Of a stretch of DNA of 64,000 bases, positions 14,736 through 26,254 are shown piece after piece. Source of the DNA: Rotaria sordida. Taxonomy: Eukaryota; Rotifera; Eurotatoria; Philodinida; Philodinidae. The position numbers and the translations under genes are program-made. The stretch lies in the NCBI GenBank assembly GCA_905250125.1, contig CAJNOL010000265.1:1-64000 (forward strand), given 5' to 3'. The notes under the pieces were generated by a model. That model saw only the letters and a program-made list of their open reading frames with translations, was not told the DNA's origin and did not search any database. Positions within the stretch are counted from its first letter, which is position 1. Each line of letters opens with the position of its first letter.

Positions 14736-17030
14736 GGTATTGATTATGAACATCGTTCAATATATAAATTTTTAATAATGGCTATTGATAATGGCGGTCT
14801 TAATACAAGTGTACCTGTAACAATAAATATACTTAATCGAAATGATTTTTGTCCAGAATTAATTAATAATTCAACAGCATTATTTTTTAATAAAGATCTT
14901 TGGTTAAATAATACAAATGAAAATTCTAATCAATTTTATTTAGATATATATGATGGTGATAATGATACATGTTTAATTGAATTAATTAATTTTAATGATA
15001 TATTTCGTATTGAAAAAATTCAATATAATAAATTTTTATTATATGCATATATATTACCTGAACGTGAATTTTATATATTAGAATTTCGTTTATATGATTT
15101 AGTTAATGATAATGATCAATCATGTATTCAAACAATTCAATTAGTATTAGCTATTGGTACAAATGAAACAAATCAAACATTAATATTAGATACAGCACGT
15201 GAATATTTAGAAGCACTTCATTTAACATCAAAACGTTCCCATTCATATTTTGATTTAACATTACTTAATGTTATACTTCTTTTTATTTTACTTTCAATAG
15301 CAATTATTATTGCATTAGTTGCTGTTAAATTATTATTTCTTTCATCATCATCATCATCATCATTATCATCAACATCATCATCAACATCATCATCTTTACG
15401 TCATCAACGAATACGTCAGCAACGGAAATTACGATGTAATAGAAATGGAAATACAATAGGTGGAACACTTTATCGTCTTCAAGGTCCAACTGAAACGCAA
15501 TTACCATTATTAGAAAATGGACCAGGTGAACATTCATTAACATCATCATTGATTGATGGAAATATTAAAATAGCTGAAGATGAAAATATTAATCATTCGA
15601 TGGATAATGATGCACATGTCGATGAACAAAGACAGGTAAAAACAAAAAGAGAAACTTGTCAATTTAATAAGAACAGATGGTGTCATGAAGAAGAAAAAAA
15701 AAAGAAAAAGAACGTACGAATTGACGTTAATTCCGTCTCCATATGTTACCCCTTGCTGTGACATTCCTTATTCATTGTTCAATGACGGTCAGTGACTCGT
15801 ACCAAATATCACCATTGCTATTGACGATCTAGAGAAATAATAACAACGAAACATTGTTCATTGTCGTTTGGCACATTTTGTAATTAAAAATTCATTCAAA
15901 TAATGTCTCCATTGACGGATGAGAGATGCAAAAAAAAAAGAAAAACGAACGATAACGAAGCGAAGATGATGAGAATAGGACAAAGACTAAGAAAGAATTG
16001 TACACTTGTCTGTCAAGTGTGAACGAGCATTAGAGTGTAAAGAATGTACTTAATAAATTTGATTATCTATTTAATGTCACCAGGCGACAACTATCTCGCT
16101 TTTGGCAACTCGAACAATCAAATTTACATGTAATCGCGACAAATATATTGAACGCACGTTCAATATTCAATGGAAACAAATGATTTTATTGGCACCATGT
16201 TGCCCTTGAGATATATTTATATATGTCATGAATTGACTAAGCCTTTTTCGATACTATAGGATGTCCATAGATATATATATATAAGTACGTGCATGATGAC
16301 GCAAAGTACAAGAAATCTTGAGTAGTATTCAATTTCATTTAATCCTTTCTAATGAACAAATATAACATGACAGATCATGGTTACATTGAAAGTGTAATTA
16401 ATAACAAACAAAGTGACAGTTGAATACATTGAACTTGATAGAAATTTATAAAGAAATGAACACATCTAAAGAATATTTTCTTTTTCATTCTAGCATCTGC
16501 TAAGTCAATTTAATCAAGTTGCATCATCAACAGTAAAAAATATAAATGAATTTAAAACATTTTCATTAAAATCAAACAATAATCCATATGAAATTATTGG
16601 ATATCTTCATTCTAGTGAACGTAAATTTTTTAAATTTTTTATTTATAATCAATAATTTAAAATTTAAAATTATTAATCATTGGTTTTTTTAGAGCATTCT
16701 TCATCATCATCATCATCTTCTAATCGTGGTGTTCGAGACAGTGGTTATGAAACAACATCATCAAGTATTGAACAACAACAACAACAACACCAACGTTATT
16801 TTTCACCACCAAGTCCATCTAACGTTAGTCTATCTCCTGATGGTCAATTAATAACTGTAACTTATTTTTCTTCTCCAATATCATCTAATCTTGATTCATT
16901 ATCACCTTCGAATAATATTCCACGAACTTTAAAAACATTTTCTCAAATGCCTGTAACAAATGCTTCAGGCAATGAATCATCAGCAACGATGAATATTCGT
17001 CTTGCTGAACAGGAAATAATCGAAGTCTGA
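12436..17030 (+). CDS. Protocadherin-like cell-adhesion receptor
   Basis: Five exons: 12436-13605, 13882-14665, 14737-15635, 16494-16620 and 16693-17030. Phases agree at every junction and give 1105 aa. Residues 1-18 form a signal peptide. Six cadherin repeats end in calcium-binding linkers: RNDHAPEF, VNDMSPIF, ENDNHPLI, ENDNAPKF, INDNYPIF and RNDFCPE. A degenerate seventh domain lies next to the membrane. The first repeat has the Cys cluster (CLRRMCSCSKCE) seen in protocadherins. The exon 1-2 join falls inside repeat 4 and restores its SDLDQGDNG motif, good evidence for that splice. A transmembrane helix lies at about 825-850, then a poly-Ser stretch and a 250-residue tail with no catenin-binding region that I recognise and a Ser/Thr-rich DSGYETTSS segment. 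Such proteins mediate calcium-dependent homophilic adhesion. It converges on the next gene, 367 bp away. Confidence 0.9.
14703..14731. repeat. TA microsatellite in protocadherin intron 2
   Basis: A TA run occupying most of the 71-bp intron 14666-14736. Length change here would alter the spacing of splice donor and acceptor. Confidence 0.9.
15341..15396. repeat. TCA-type trinucleotide repeat encoding poly-Ser
   Basis: An imperfect (TCA)n run, coding and in frame, giving the serine tract just inside the membrane in the protocadherin tail. Confidence 0.9.
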
Positions 17031-17397
17031 TAATTGTCATTTCTTTTTTTTCTTCTTCTTCTTGTTGTGTGTGTGTTCGTATTTCTCTTTTTATTCTATC
17101 TTTAAGTGAATAAGAGTGTATGTATATATATTATCTATATATAGATGTTCAATGATGAATATGACCTTCTCACAATAACATACGCTCAATTAAACATCTC
17201 ATCTTCGATTTAGATAGAGAATATCCTGAAGGAAAAAGAAACAATATTGTATTCGTTCATGATTACATAGAAACATTTTTTTATTATTATTAATATTAAC
17301 CAAATAAGAAGTACTATATTATGAAATGAAATACACACACATAAAAGAAAAAGAAAAAAAAATGTATATATATATATATAGTACTTTAATTGATAAA

Positions 17398-20300
17398 TCA
17401 TTTATCAAGAGAAAAAAATTTCATAGATGAAAATAATAGAGAAATAATCAACAGAAAAAATATATGAAATAACCAATGAAATCGACTAGATCTATATGTC
17501 AAATGTTTACTATTATTAGTATTAATACTATTATTTGTTTTTTGAAAACATACATGACTTGATGTATGCATAACAAATTGATTTGCTGTATTAGATTTTA
17601 TACGACGACGATTATAATTTATTGATATAGGTTGATTATTGAAGATTTCATCAGTTAATACAATACCGGAATCATGACGTGACTTACGACTATTATCAGA
17701 TGATTTTAAATATGGTAATGAACGTGAACGTATTACTAGAAAATAATATATTGAAAATATATTTAATATTAAAAAGAATTTAAGATAACTTACAACAATG
17801 ATCATAAATTACAGGTTTGGATGATGATGAGAATGGTAAAAGTAATGATGGCTAAATAATTGTGATTTATTAGAAATTGAAGAATAGAATGATTTTAAGG
17901 AAGAAAGAAGCATATTGCTATACTTCCGAAATACACGGAAGCACAGAAATACCAAGAAGTATAGTGCACTTCAAAGGTTTCGCATCACTTTTTGTTGTGA
18001 GTCGTACATTTAAACTACAGAACATTAGTAAAATTTGATTATATGCCTGTATAGCAGAGATTGAGTACTATATATACACCTGTTTAATACGATAAACCCT
18101 TGAAAATGAAATACAATAAAAAAAAACAACAAACTTCAGTGCTCAGAAAAAAAATGACAAAATGATATTATTGTTACAAAGAACCCTGCCGGACTAGATC
18201 ACCTATTCGGAATTGAGAGGGTGTGGACCTTCTTTTCACTCACATGTACACTCTAACATCCAAATAGTGTGTTTTGTAGTACTACATCGTGGACAATTTA
18301 TGAGAAAGTTTGGCGTCTGATCACATCTATGTTCGATACTTTTGAAGATACAAAGACTCACCAGCATGAAAACCTGTGATAAATCATTGAAAAATCACGT
18401 TTTTTTTTTTTATCAAAGAGAGAATGATCGGAGATGTTAACTATATAAGGTTGCAGCTCGTGAAAAGCTCTAAGATAATTGTAAACGAGAAAATTTTTTT
18501 ACAAACACTTTCGACTGATACCAAAGATCACAATGATTAGCAACTGATCATGCTTTGATTGCATAGTCGTCTATCAGTAAATTGATTCTAGTTTCTTTAA
18601 AGTCTTATAAAAATCAGATTTACTGTATACCATTCGACGCACCTCTACTTGCTCTACAACATGGTATGCTTGGTGTCTCAATTCTGAATAGGTGATCTAA
18701 TTTGATAGGATTCTTTATAACGATTTTTTTAATTATATTTCATTTTCAAGACTTTATTATATTAAACAGGTGCATATATATATATAGTACTCGATCTCTG
18801 CTACACAAGCATATAGTTGAATTAAATTAGTGTTGTGTAGTTTAAATACACGACTCAAAACAAAAAAGTGATGCGAAACTTTTGAGGTGCACTGTATCAA
18901 GGAATGTACAAAAAACTGAAGTATTTTCTGTAAATCATTATGGTTGTTATAGAAAAGATAATTAAGAAAACGATTACAGGAATATGTAGACATGCGGACA
19001 AGTTTAGAGCAGTGTTTTATCCAAGTTTTCTCCTCCGATAGAGCGATTACTTTCGAGAGGGCAAACCCGATTTCTTGAGAAGCATCGCTCTCTCAATCTT
19101 AATGCTAGAGAAAACACTGATCTGGAGAAGTATGTTTTTCTTTCTCCTCTTGAATAATTTAGTATGTACATTTACCTTTTCTTGCTGCTGTTCGGTTTGA
19201 TTTGTTGGTTGTGCTCGTCGACGAATTCGTTTTTGTGTTGATGATGATTCTAGAATTTGTTATGAGAAAGTTTCTTTTTTTTTATTTCTTTGTTTCCAGC
19301 GCATAGTTTTAAACTCTAGTATGATTTAAGAAACTAGTGTGAATATTATATTGTTTGTAGATCATTAATTCTCGAGAGTATCAATTTAACTTTAAAAAGA
19401 AAATCAACAGTTAGTCTTGATTTTGATCTAGAGATGTTAATCGATTGTTTTCTTATTTAACATGATTAATAAAATCGTATTAAATCTTATAAAGGAATCT
19501 ATTGTTATTCTAAATTTAATAATTATGAGAATTTAAATTTTTATTTCATTGTATTCATTCAAAATGTATATAAATTAAATTTGTTTACCAGTTAATTGTC
19601 GACGTTCATTATTTAATTCTCTATGAAACAAAAATAAATAAATAACTTATTAATATATTCGATTTAATATTTGCTTACTTAATTTTATCAATTAATTTTC
19701 GTTGATTTTTTTCTAAAAATGTATTTTTCATTCGCCATCTACTTGTCATATTTTGTTGTTCGACAAGTTGTTGTTCTTGTGAACGAATCTATGAGAAAAT
19801 AAATTCTTTATTACTTACAATAAAGTTATTTTAAAAAGAAAAAAAAACTCAATTAATACAATATCATCATTAGTACGAGTAGTTCGACGTAAACGATCAA
19901 GTTCATGTTCATATGCTCCGAGAATTGATACAAGACGACGTTGTTGATTTGATGAACTATTAGATAATTGTTCACTTTCAGGTAGAAGACGTTTATCAAC
20001 AAGACGAAAGAAATCATCTAGTTCAGCTTGATGACATTGTTGTTGTTCTATTAATGGATGGAAGATATTTAATATGTTTTAATCCTTGAAGAGTACATGA
20101 GAAGGATGGAGAAGGGTTCCCTCCTAAAATGTTCGACTTTCTGCCAATTTTTTACAGCTTCGTGGTAACTTTGAACAGAAACCGGGTTTTGAAACATCAT
20201 TTGCTTTTTATCTGTTATGGAAGAAGTCGAATCACGTTAAATTTTGTTCTTCTTCTTGTCCTCGGTTTGTAGCACTTTGTGCAAGAAATTCTTAGCCTCT

Positions 20301-23294
20301 CCTACTTCTAAAAAATACCGATAATTTTGCTTTACACTATTTTTTTCAATTCTAATAGACGACAAGATAATGGACTTAAAAGTGTTGAAGTACTCAAATC
20401 TAAAACATTATATGATTCTAACCAAAAAAAGAAGGAGAAAAAAAATAACATTGCACAGCTGGGCCAGTACAAGTACGTACTCTTACTTGAGACAACCCGT
20501 AATGGCTCAGCTGTGTTACTTTAGTATTCAAGGTTATAACAGAGCAATTAGAATTTCGAACCATTGAATATCGCATATTTTCGATTATGAGAATCATTTT
20601 TTAACCTTTAAAATAGATATTCTCAAACACTTAAGTTCTTGCTGCCTCAAACTACTGGCATGTAAATTTGAGTGATATTCCGCTACACTTCGGACTATTT
20701 TCATCATATTATACTAAATAAAAATCTTGTTATATTTCTTTATTCATTTCATACCTCGACTAGCAATTAATAATAATTGTAATTTACGAAATCTATAAAA
20801 GAAAATATAATATTAATTTTTTAATATATCATTTTTCTTTTTATGTTTACCGTGTATCAAAAACTTGGATATTTTCTAGAACACGTTTTAATAATATTTT
20901 CATATTTAATAAACGTTCTTGTTCTTGATTAAAAAGACAATCATGATTTATTTGTTCGAGCAAAACCTCATGAAGATATTTTACTTCATTGATCTATTAA
21001 AACAAAAGAGAAAAAAAAATCTAATCTTCAATCATTTATATTCAAAAGAAAAATATTAACTAATTGATTAAGTAAAGATAATGAAGATGAAAGTGTTGTT
21101 GTTTTTGCTAAAAGTAAATCAAGTTCAATATCATGTGTTGTACCATTAAGACATTTTGTTATAGTTTCATTTGACATTATTTCCTTAAAATAAAAATCAT
21201 TCTTTATTTTAAATATGAATTAAATCGATATATTACTAGAGAATTTATTTCACTAAATAATGATGATTGACAACTTCCAGATTGATTATTGATATTTTCA
21301 CAATCAGGTGTATCATCATCATCATTATCATTATCATAGATTAGACATGGTAAAGATTCATCAAGATTATCAAATGATATGCTTGATGAGGCAGAGGTAA
21401 ATCGAATTTCGGCTGCTTGAGTTCGAACTCTAAAAATAATTAAGCAAAACTAAATATATTTTATTGATAATTATCGATTTTCTTTTTTTGTCTACAAACG
21501 TTCGAAGTTGTTCACGAAGTGATTCAGCATTTTGAACTAAGATATAATTTGATTTAATAATTTCTTGTTTTGTTAAAATAACTTCATCTAAATCATTTTG
21601 TAAACGATGAATTTGCTTTTCATTCTAAATATTTATTAAATAAAATAAATATAAAATATATTTTTATTTTATATTAATCAACTTCTTTTTGACGAAGATT
21701 AGCTTCTTTTAATTGAACTTCAAGACATTGACGATTTTCCTAAGAAAAAATTAAAACATTTATTAGAAGAATTTATTAAACTATTTCAATTACATACTGT
21801 TTCTGTTGCTAATTGACTTTCAAGTTCATTATATGCATCTCGCCATTCTTCTTGTCGATCACGTGCTTGTTTGGTCTAAAAAAGAAATTATATAAAACAT
21901 CTGATATTTTAATTCAATAAATATGAATAGATATTAAAGAATTAAATAATAGTATCTGTATTTTTACTATTGTGATATCAAAGTTTGACAATACTTTGAG
22001 ATTCTTTTAGAGATCTATATATGAGGTAATAGAAAAAAGTTTAACAACAGCGGATTTTTCATTTTTTTTTCTATAATGTTAAGCAATTAGCTTAAAATTC
22101 AGATAGCGATTTTAATAGTCTATGGAGTTTTCTACTTAATGCATTCTATAGCAAGATTTCTGAAAAAAAACATACTTACTTTTTAACCATGCCATTTTAA
22201 AGATTATAAAATTTTGAACAAAATGATGGACCGGCGCATTTTCTATGACTTTCCCTTAAAAGTTAACAATATCATAAAAACTGTAAAAAAAAACGCTTTT
22301 TTTCGATTCTTGTGATACTTTTAACTTTTTAATAGGAAGATCGTAGAAAATGCGGCAACCCCTCATTTTCTTCAGAGATTTATGCTATTTACAATTGTAT
22401 TGTTAAAAAATAACTGCTGAGACATGAAAGCTACTGTGCCCGATTTTTGAGAAACCTTGCCACTATAGTTCATCTATGAGGTCTTGCTAAAGAATGCATT
22501 AAATAGAAAACTCAGATCATTTTTTAGAAATGATACATTATCAATCAGTTCCAACTAATCACTCCTATGAAGTATTGAGTTCATTTACGCGTATTTTGCT
22601 GTCGAATCTAGCTTTTACAAAGATCTGCCTTCTTTAGTTAAAGATATCGTATGTTGAAATGTGCTCACTTGTACTTCAAAATCTGTAACCATTTCAGTTA
22701 ATTCAAATTTTTCTTTTTCACGCATAGTTATTTGACATCGTAAATCCCGACATTCATTTTCAAGTTTTTGTGTATAGACATGAAGATCAACATTAGCAGA
22801 TGCATGATAGGATGAACGATCAAGTTCTTCTTCTAATCTTTACGAGAAAATAAAAATATAAGAAGCGTTTAGTTATGTTTTGCAACAATATCTTAATTTA
22901 CATTCGTTTTTCTTTTAATAAAAGATCACGTTGATTCTGTAATTGAGCTATATCATCATCTAATTGTCGATAATCATTTTCAAGTAATTGAATTCTTATT
23001 AATTGACGTCGATTAAGTTCACGTAATTCATTCTCTTGAATAAGACATCTAAATAGAATATAGCAATATTTTGAAAATAATATTTATTAAATCTTTTTGT
23101 TTTTTCTATTGACTTTTCAGGATCATGATCACTTTCATAGACAATCGTTTGTTTTGTTTCAGTTGTCGATCGACGTCGATTGATAGAGGCTATAAAAAAA
23201 AGACTTATATACGATTTTTTCTAAAAGATTATCATATACAGTAAATGCGTGGTGGTGGAATACGACGGATAGTAGGAGCAGCAGCTGATGCCAT
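17398..23294 (-). CDS. Coiled-coil protein with C-terminal membrane anchor
   Basis: A 17-exon model in which phase is kept throughout: 23240-23294, 23114-23189, 22902-23048, 22669-22837, 21798-21875, 21683-21739, 21500-21624, 21237-21429, 21061-21183, 20851-20993, 20755-20792, 19860-20047, 19679-19788, 19589-19620, 19176-19249, 17794-17851 and 17398-17735. The product is 667 aa. The N-terminus is basic (RRIPPPR); most of the rest is Glu/Gln/Leu-rich coiled coil, broken by an acidic DNDNDDDD segment. A hydrophobic helix (FHIFFLLIISLLF, about 643-655) lies about 12 residues before the stop, so a tail anchor in the ER or nuclear envelope is inferred. MRVI1/LRMP (IRAG) proteins and KASH proteins share this layout, but the C-terminus (FFSLDK) lacks the KASH PPPX end. 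Two donors (GTCAAT, GTTGAT) are weak. Exons are secure as a group; the family is not. Confidence 0.75.
17961..18896. mobile_element. Foldback element with Tc1/mariner-like ends
   Basis: Lies inside the last long intron of the coiled-coil gene (17852-19175). The left end reads TATAGTGCACTTCAAAGG and the reverse complement of the right end TACAGTGCACCTCAAAAG. Inverted similarity continues inward for about 250 bp each side, through GTTTCGCATCACTTTTT, GAGTACTATATATA, CACCTGTTTAATA and TAGATCACCTATTC words. No transposase frame remains. Ends starting with TA and a CAGTG-like start are typical of Tc1/mariner; long arms and no ORF make it a non-autonomous foldback copy. Confidence 0.7.
22115..22525. 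mobile_element. Imperfect foldback element in an intron
   Basis: Lies in the 21876-22668 intron of the coiled-coil gene. The left arm near 22124-22160 (GAGTTTTCTACTTAATGCAT) matches the reverse complement of 22475-22515. A further inner pair matches GCGCATTTTCTATGACTTTC with the complement of sequence near 22330-22360. The centre is near 22300. No ORF is present. Confidence 0.55.
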
Positions 23295-23741
23295 TTGAAA
23301 TGACTTTATGATAAAAAAAAAAGACTAAGCGAACGATTGACTCTTCAATAAATAAGTAATAATAATGATTCAGACATTTCTTTTAAAACTAGTAAAGCGA
23401 ACAAAGTACGCATGTTCGTTGGATCATTTTGAAAAACTTAGTAATTTACTCCTTCATCACATGTATGCGACCTCTATCGCTGAAGCAATCAAATATATAT
23501 ATATATATATATTATTTTTTATTATAAAAGATCATAATAGATATTCCACGTTTGTTTTTCGATTCATTGTCAATTAGCTTTGACATACAATTCATATTTT
23601 GCATCAATAACAAAATCGATTTGAATTAAACAATCCATCGATTCGTTGGTGTTTTTATTTTGTTTGAATTTTTTTTATTGTATCTATTCATATATTCTCT
23701 CAAATTTTACATTTTTAAAATAAACTATTATCTTTATCAGT

Positions 23742-24932
23742 CTATGGTTGTGGTTGTCCGATTAACACATTCCAAGCTTCAAAATATTCCATCATGGAAA
23801 CAATTGGACCAACATGTAATGATGATGTACACATTAATAAATTGTGATTTTTCTCGAATGCACGTTTACATCCTCCATTAGCTAATTCATATTTAAAATT
23901 TTCAGGAGATCTTGATAAATTAGTGATTTGAACTTCTGCAGCATCTCGAAGAATACCAGTTACAAATGGATCACCTGGATAATCAATGTGTTCAATTTTA
24001 CTTATTGTATCAATCATACGATCAGCACCAATGGCTGTCACAGCATATAATAAACTCATTGCATAAGGTACTTCACCATTTGTTTGTGTCATTACAGCAT
24101 CAATAAATTTTTGATAGGAACCTCGTGGTACAACATTTTCTGAAGCAAACCAACCTACAATAAGTTTTTGATTGGCAATAGATTCGATCATTGGTAAGAG
24201 TCGATCAACCAATATTTTCATATTAATAATAACATCATCTTCAGTTTTAATATAAAATGGTACATCCGGTAGATAACTACGTACCCATGCCATAGCAGAA
24301 AGTTCTTTATAAGCAGAAAATGAATACATATCTGGCACAGTTATTTGAATGACATCATCAAAAACATTTTGTTCTGTAAGTATACGGTGTGTCATAAAAT
24401 CATCAGTACCAACAAGAAAGAATACTTTCATTCGTAGAGTATCATTGCGATATGATCTATAAAAACCCCATGTACGTCGTATAGCATCACGTACTTCAAT
24501 ATTAGCTGCTTTAGATAAGATCATAATGGGTATAAAATTAGTCGGTAGTGATCGAAAAACTAAATAAGGAGAATTTTTAAATTCAATCAAGGACATAACA
24601 CCTGGTCGTTTTTTTATTGGTGCTAGCGGTGGCGATGGAGTTTTCTGTATTTGAATAGGTCGTGGCGATTCTGTATATAATTGATGTTCTTGTTCTAAAT
24701 AAAATAGTTACATAAACAAGAAGAATTTTTTTATAAAAATTTTTAAATAATAAAAATCTTTACTTGGTGTTTTATAAAGAAGTGCTATCAAGACTAGAAA
24801 ACCAAGAAATACTGCTAATATACTTTTGAATCGGCGACGACCAAAATATCCTGCAAACATCTTGTGACTATTGTCAGTACTCCCATGCAAATGCATGCAC
24901 ATGCGTGTTCTGTTTCGCTTCATTGCGCACAT
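23742..24932 (-). CDS. Beta-1,3-glycosyltransferase, GT31 family
   Basis: Two exons, 24764-24932 and 23742-24694, joined in phase to 373 aa (318 aa if translation starts at a later Met). It is a type II Golgi protein: a short basic cytoplasmic end (GRRRFK), membrane anchor ILAVFLGFLVLIALLY at about 38-53, a Pro-rich stem, then the Galactosyl_T domain. Domain marks are VRDAIRRTWG (about 124-133), FFLVGTDD, the metal and nucleotide-sugar-binding acidic motif KTEDDV (206-211), SAYKELSAMAW, GWFASENVVPRG, and the late YPGDPFVTGI block in place of the usual EDV segment. Family members add galactose or GlcNAc in beta-1,3 linkage to glycoproteins or glycolipids; the acceptor cannot be read from sequence. 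The start could be Met1 or Met25; Met25 gives a more usual short cytoplasmic end. Confidence 0.9.
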
Positions 24933-25579
24933 TTTTTTTCTTTTTTTCGTTTACCACTTTGAGATTCTTTTTGTCATGCACACGTGTAAGCATGACATAA
25001 CTTCTATTAAAAAAAAATACCATAATATATTTTGTAATTTCTACGTTTAATTAAAATGAAGAACGTTGTGTTTTAATGGTCAACAATAGAAGTACGTTAA
25101 TAATTAAATTATTTACAAGAAGATAAAAAGTATATATGATGACAAGAGTCGTTTAGTGTTCGGAAAAAAAAATACACGCCCTCATTATGACTCATTCACA
25201 GCCATATTATTCGTCCCGTTATTATACGCTCTGTATATGAGAAAAGAATTCGTAAATTGCTATTTTTCATGATATCATAAAACGAGAAGTAGAAAAGGAA
25301 GACAATAGTGTGATAATATTAATTGTGAATTATAGCCAGAAGTGCAGAATTTACCCGCATGCACGAACAACCGTTTCTGAATATTTTAGAAGATCAATTA
25401 GTGTCTGGAGAAATTTTTGGAAAAAATAATCAGTGCTCTATAGTAAATGTCGTAGTTTTATTTTCTATCTTTGAGAAATTTAACACTCGTTCGAATTTTA
25501 GTTCTGATCTCGTTAGATAAAGAATTTATTTCTCTACAAAACTGTCGAGATTGTTTTTCAAATAGATTTTTCATGCAGG

Positions 25580-25800
25580 CATAAACTTTGGCTAACCCAC
25601 TTTTCGCCAATAAGATTTTCGCAAACTGAACTTTCGCCATTGGCGAACGTCCACTGTATTTTCGCTAATTGGCGGAAGTACACTGAACTTTCACCAGTGT
25701 ACATCCATACTTTCGCCAATATTGGCGAAGATCCACTAAACTTTTACCGATCTTGGTGAAAGTCCATCGAACTTTCTCCAATTTGAATGTAATTTTGTCA
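25580..25800. repeat. Cluster of palindromic TTGGCGAAAGT-type repeats
   Basis: At least five variants of TTCGCCAA / TTGGCGAA words alternate with CCACTGAACTTT spacers, giving overlapping palindromes. The same words recur at 26515-26605, and a looser version at 48505-48575. The long minus-strand frame across this cluster comes from the repeat and is not a gene. Confidence 0.7.
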
Positions 25801-26032
25801 TTGATTGGAGAGATTGATATCACATGCATTCATAGATTTTATTCATCTATGTCATAATCATAAATTTTGTTTATAGTTTTAGATTTTATTAGACTAACTG
25901 ATCTAAAATAACTATGAATTAACTAGTGTGATGTACAACATCCTAAATGTATAATTACATCAATCTTTTAGTAGGAAATTTGACTCACACATGTTACGAT
26001 TTAAAATTTTTCAGATGATCATTGTTTAATGA

Positions 26033-26254
26033 ATGCCTGTCACAACTTGTGGGGTAGTACGTAAAAGTAAACGAATTGAGAAATTATTAGATTTATTGCA
26101 TTCAAAGAAAAGATCCTTAATTGGCACATTAATGTCTCTTGTTCACCTTGTTGGTGAACCTGTTTGTCGAGGAAGAAAAAGAAAAAATAAATATAATGTT
26201 TCAACACCTGACTCATCATGCTCATCATCAAGTTTATCCCCAAACTGTGACTAA
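26033..26254 (+). CDS. Small basic ORF, member of a local repeat family
   Basis: An intact 73-aa frame beginning MPVTTCGVVRKSKRIEKLL, followed by a basic RGRKRKNK stretch and a Ser-rich end. Around 56590-56820 a decayed relative is present: it shares the leader TTTCAGAT(G/A)AT(C/A)ATTG and ATGCCTGTCACAACT, and a frame reading LLHLLQSKTRSLADT against LLDLLHSKKRSLIGT here. Upstream flanks are also related (TCGTCTATGTC / TCATCTATGTC). Whether it is translated, or is a fragment of a mobile element or of a multi-exon gene, is unknown. The acceptor-like TTTTTCAG just upstream suggests it could be a 3' exon. No family is recognised. Confidence 0.35.
   Translation: MPVTTCGVVRKSKRIEKLLDLLHSKKRSLIGTLMSLVHLVGEPVCRGRKRKNKYNVSTPDSSCSSSSLSPNCD

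Noticed and set aside
15325..15764. Minus-strand frames, one poly-Met
   Set aside because: Antisense of the (TCA)n serine repeat and tail of the protocadherin.
25458..25640. Minus-strand frame with repeated LAKSGLAK-like words
   Set aside because: Translation of the palindromic TTCGCCAA repeats, not a protein.
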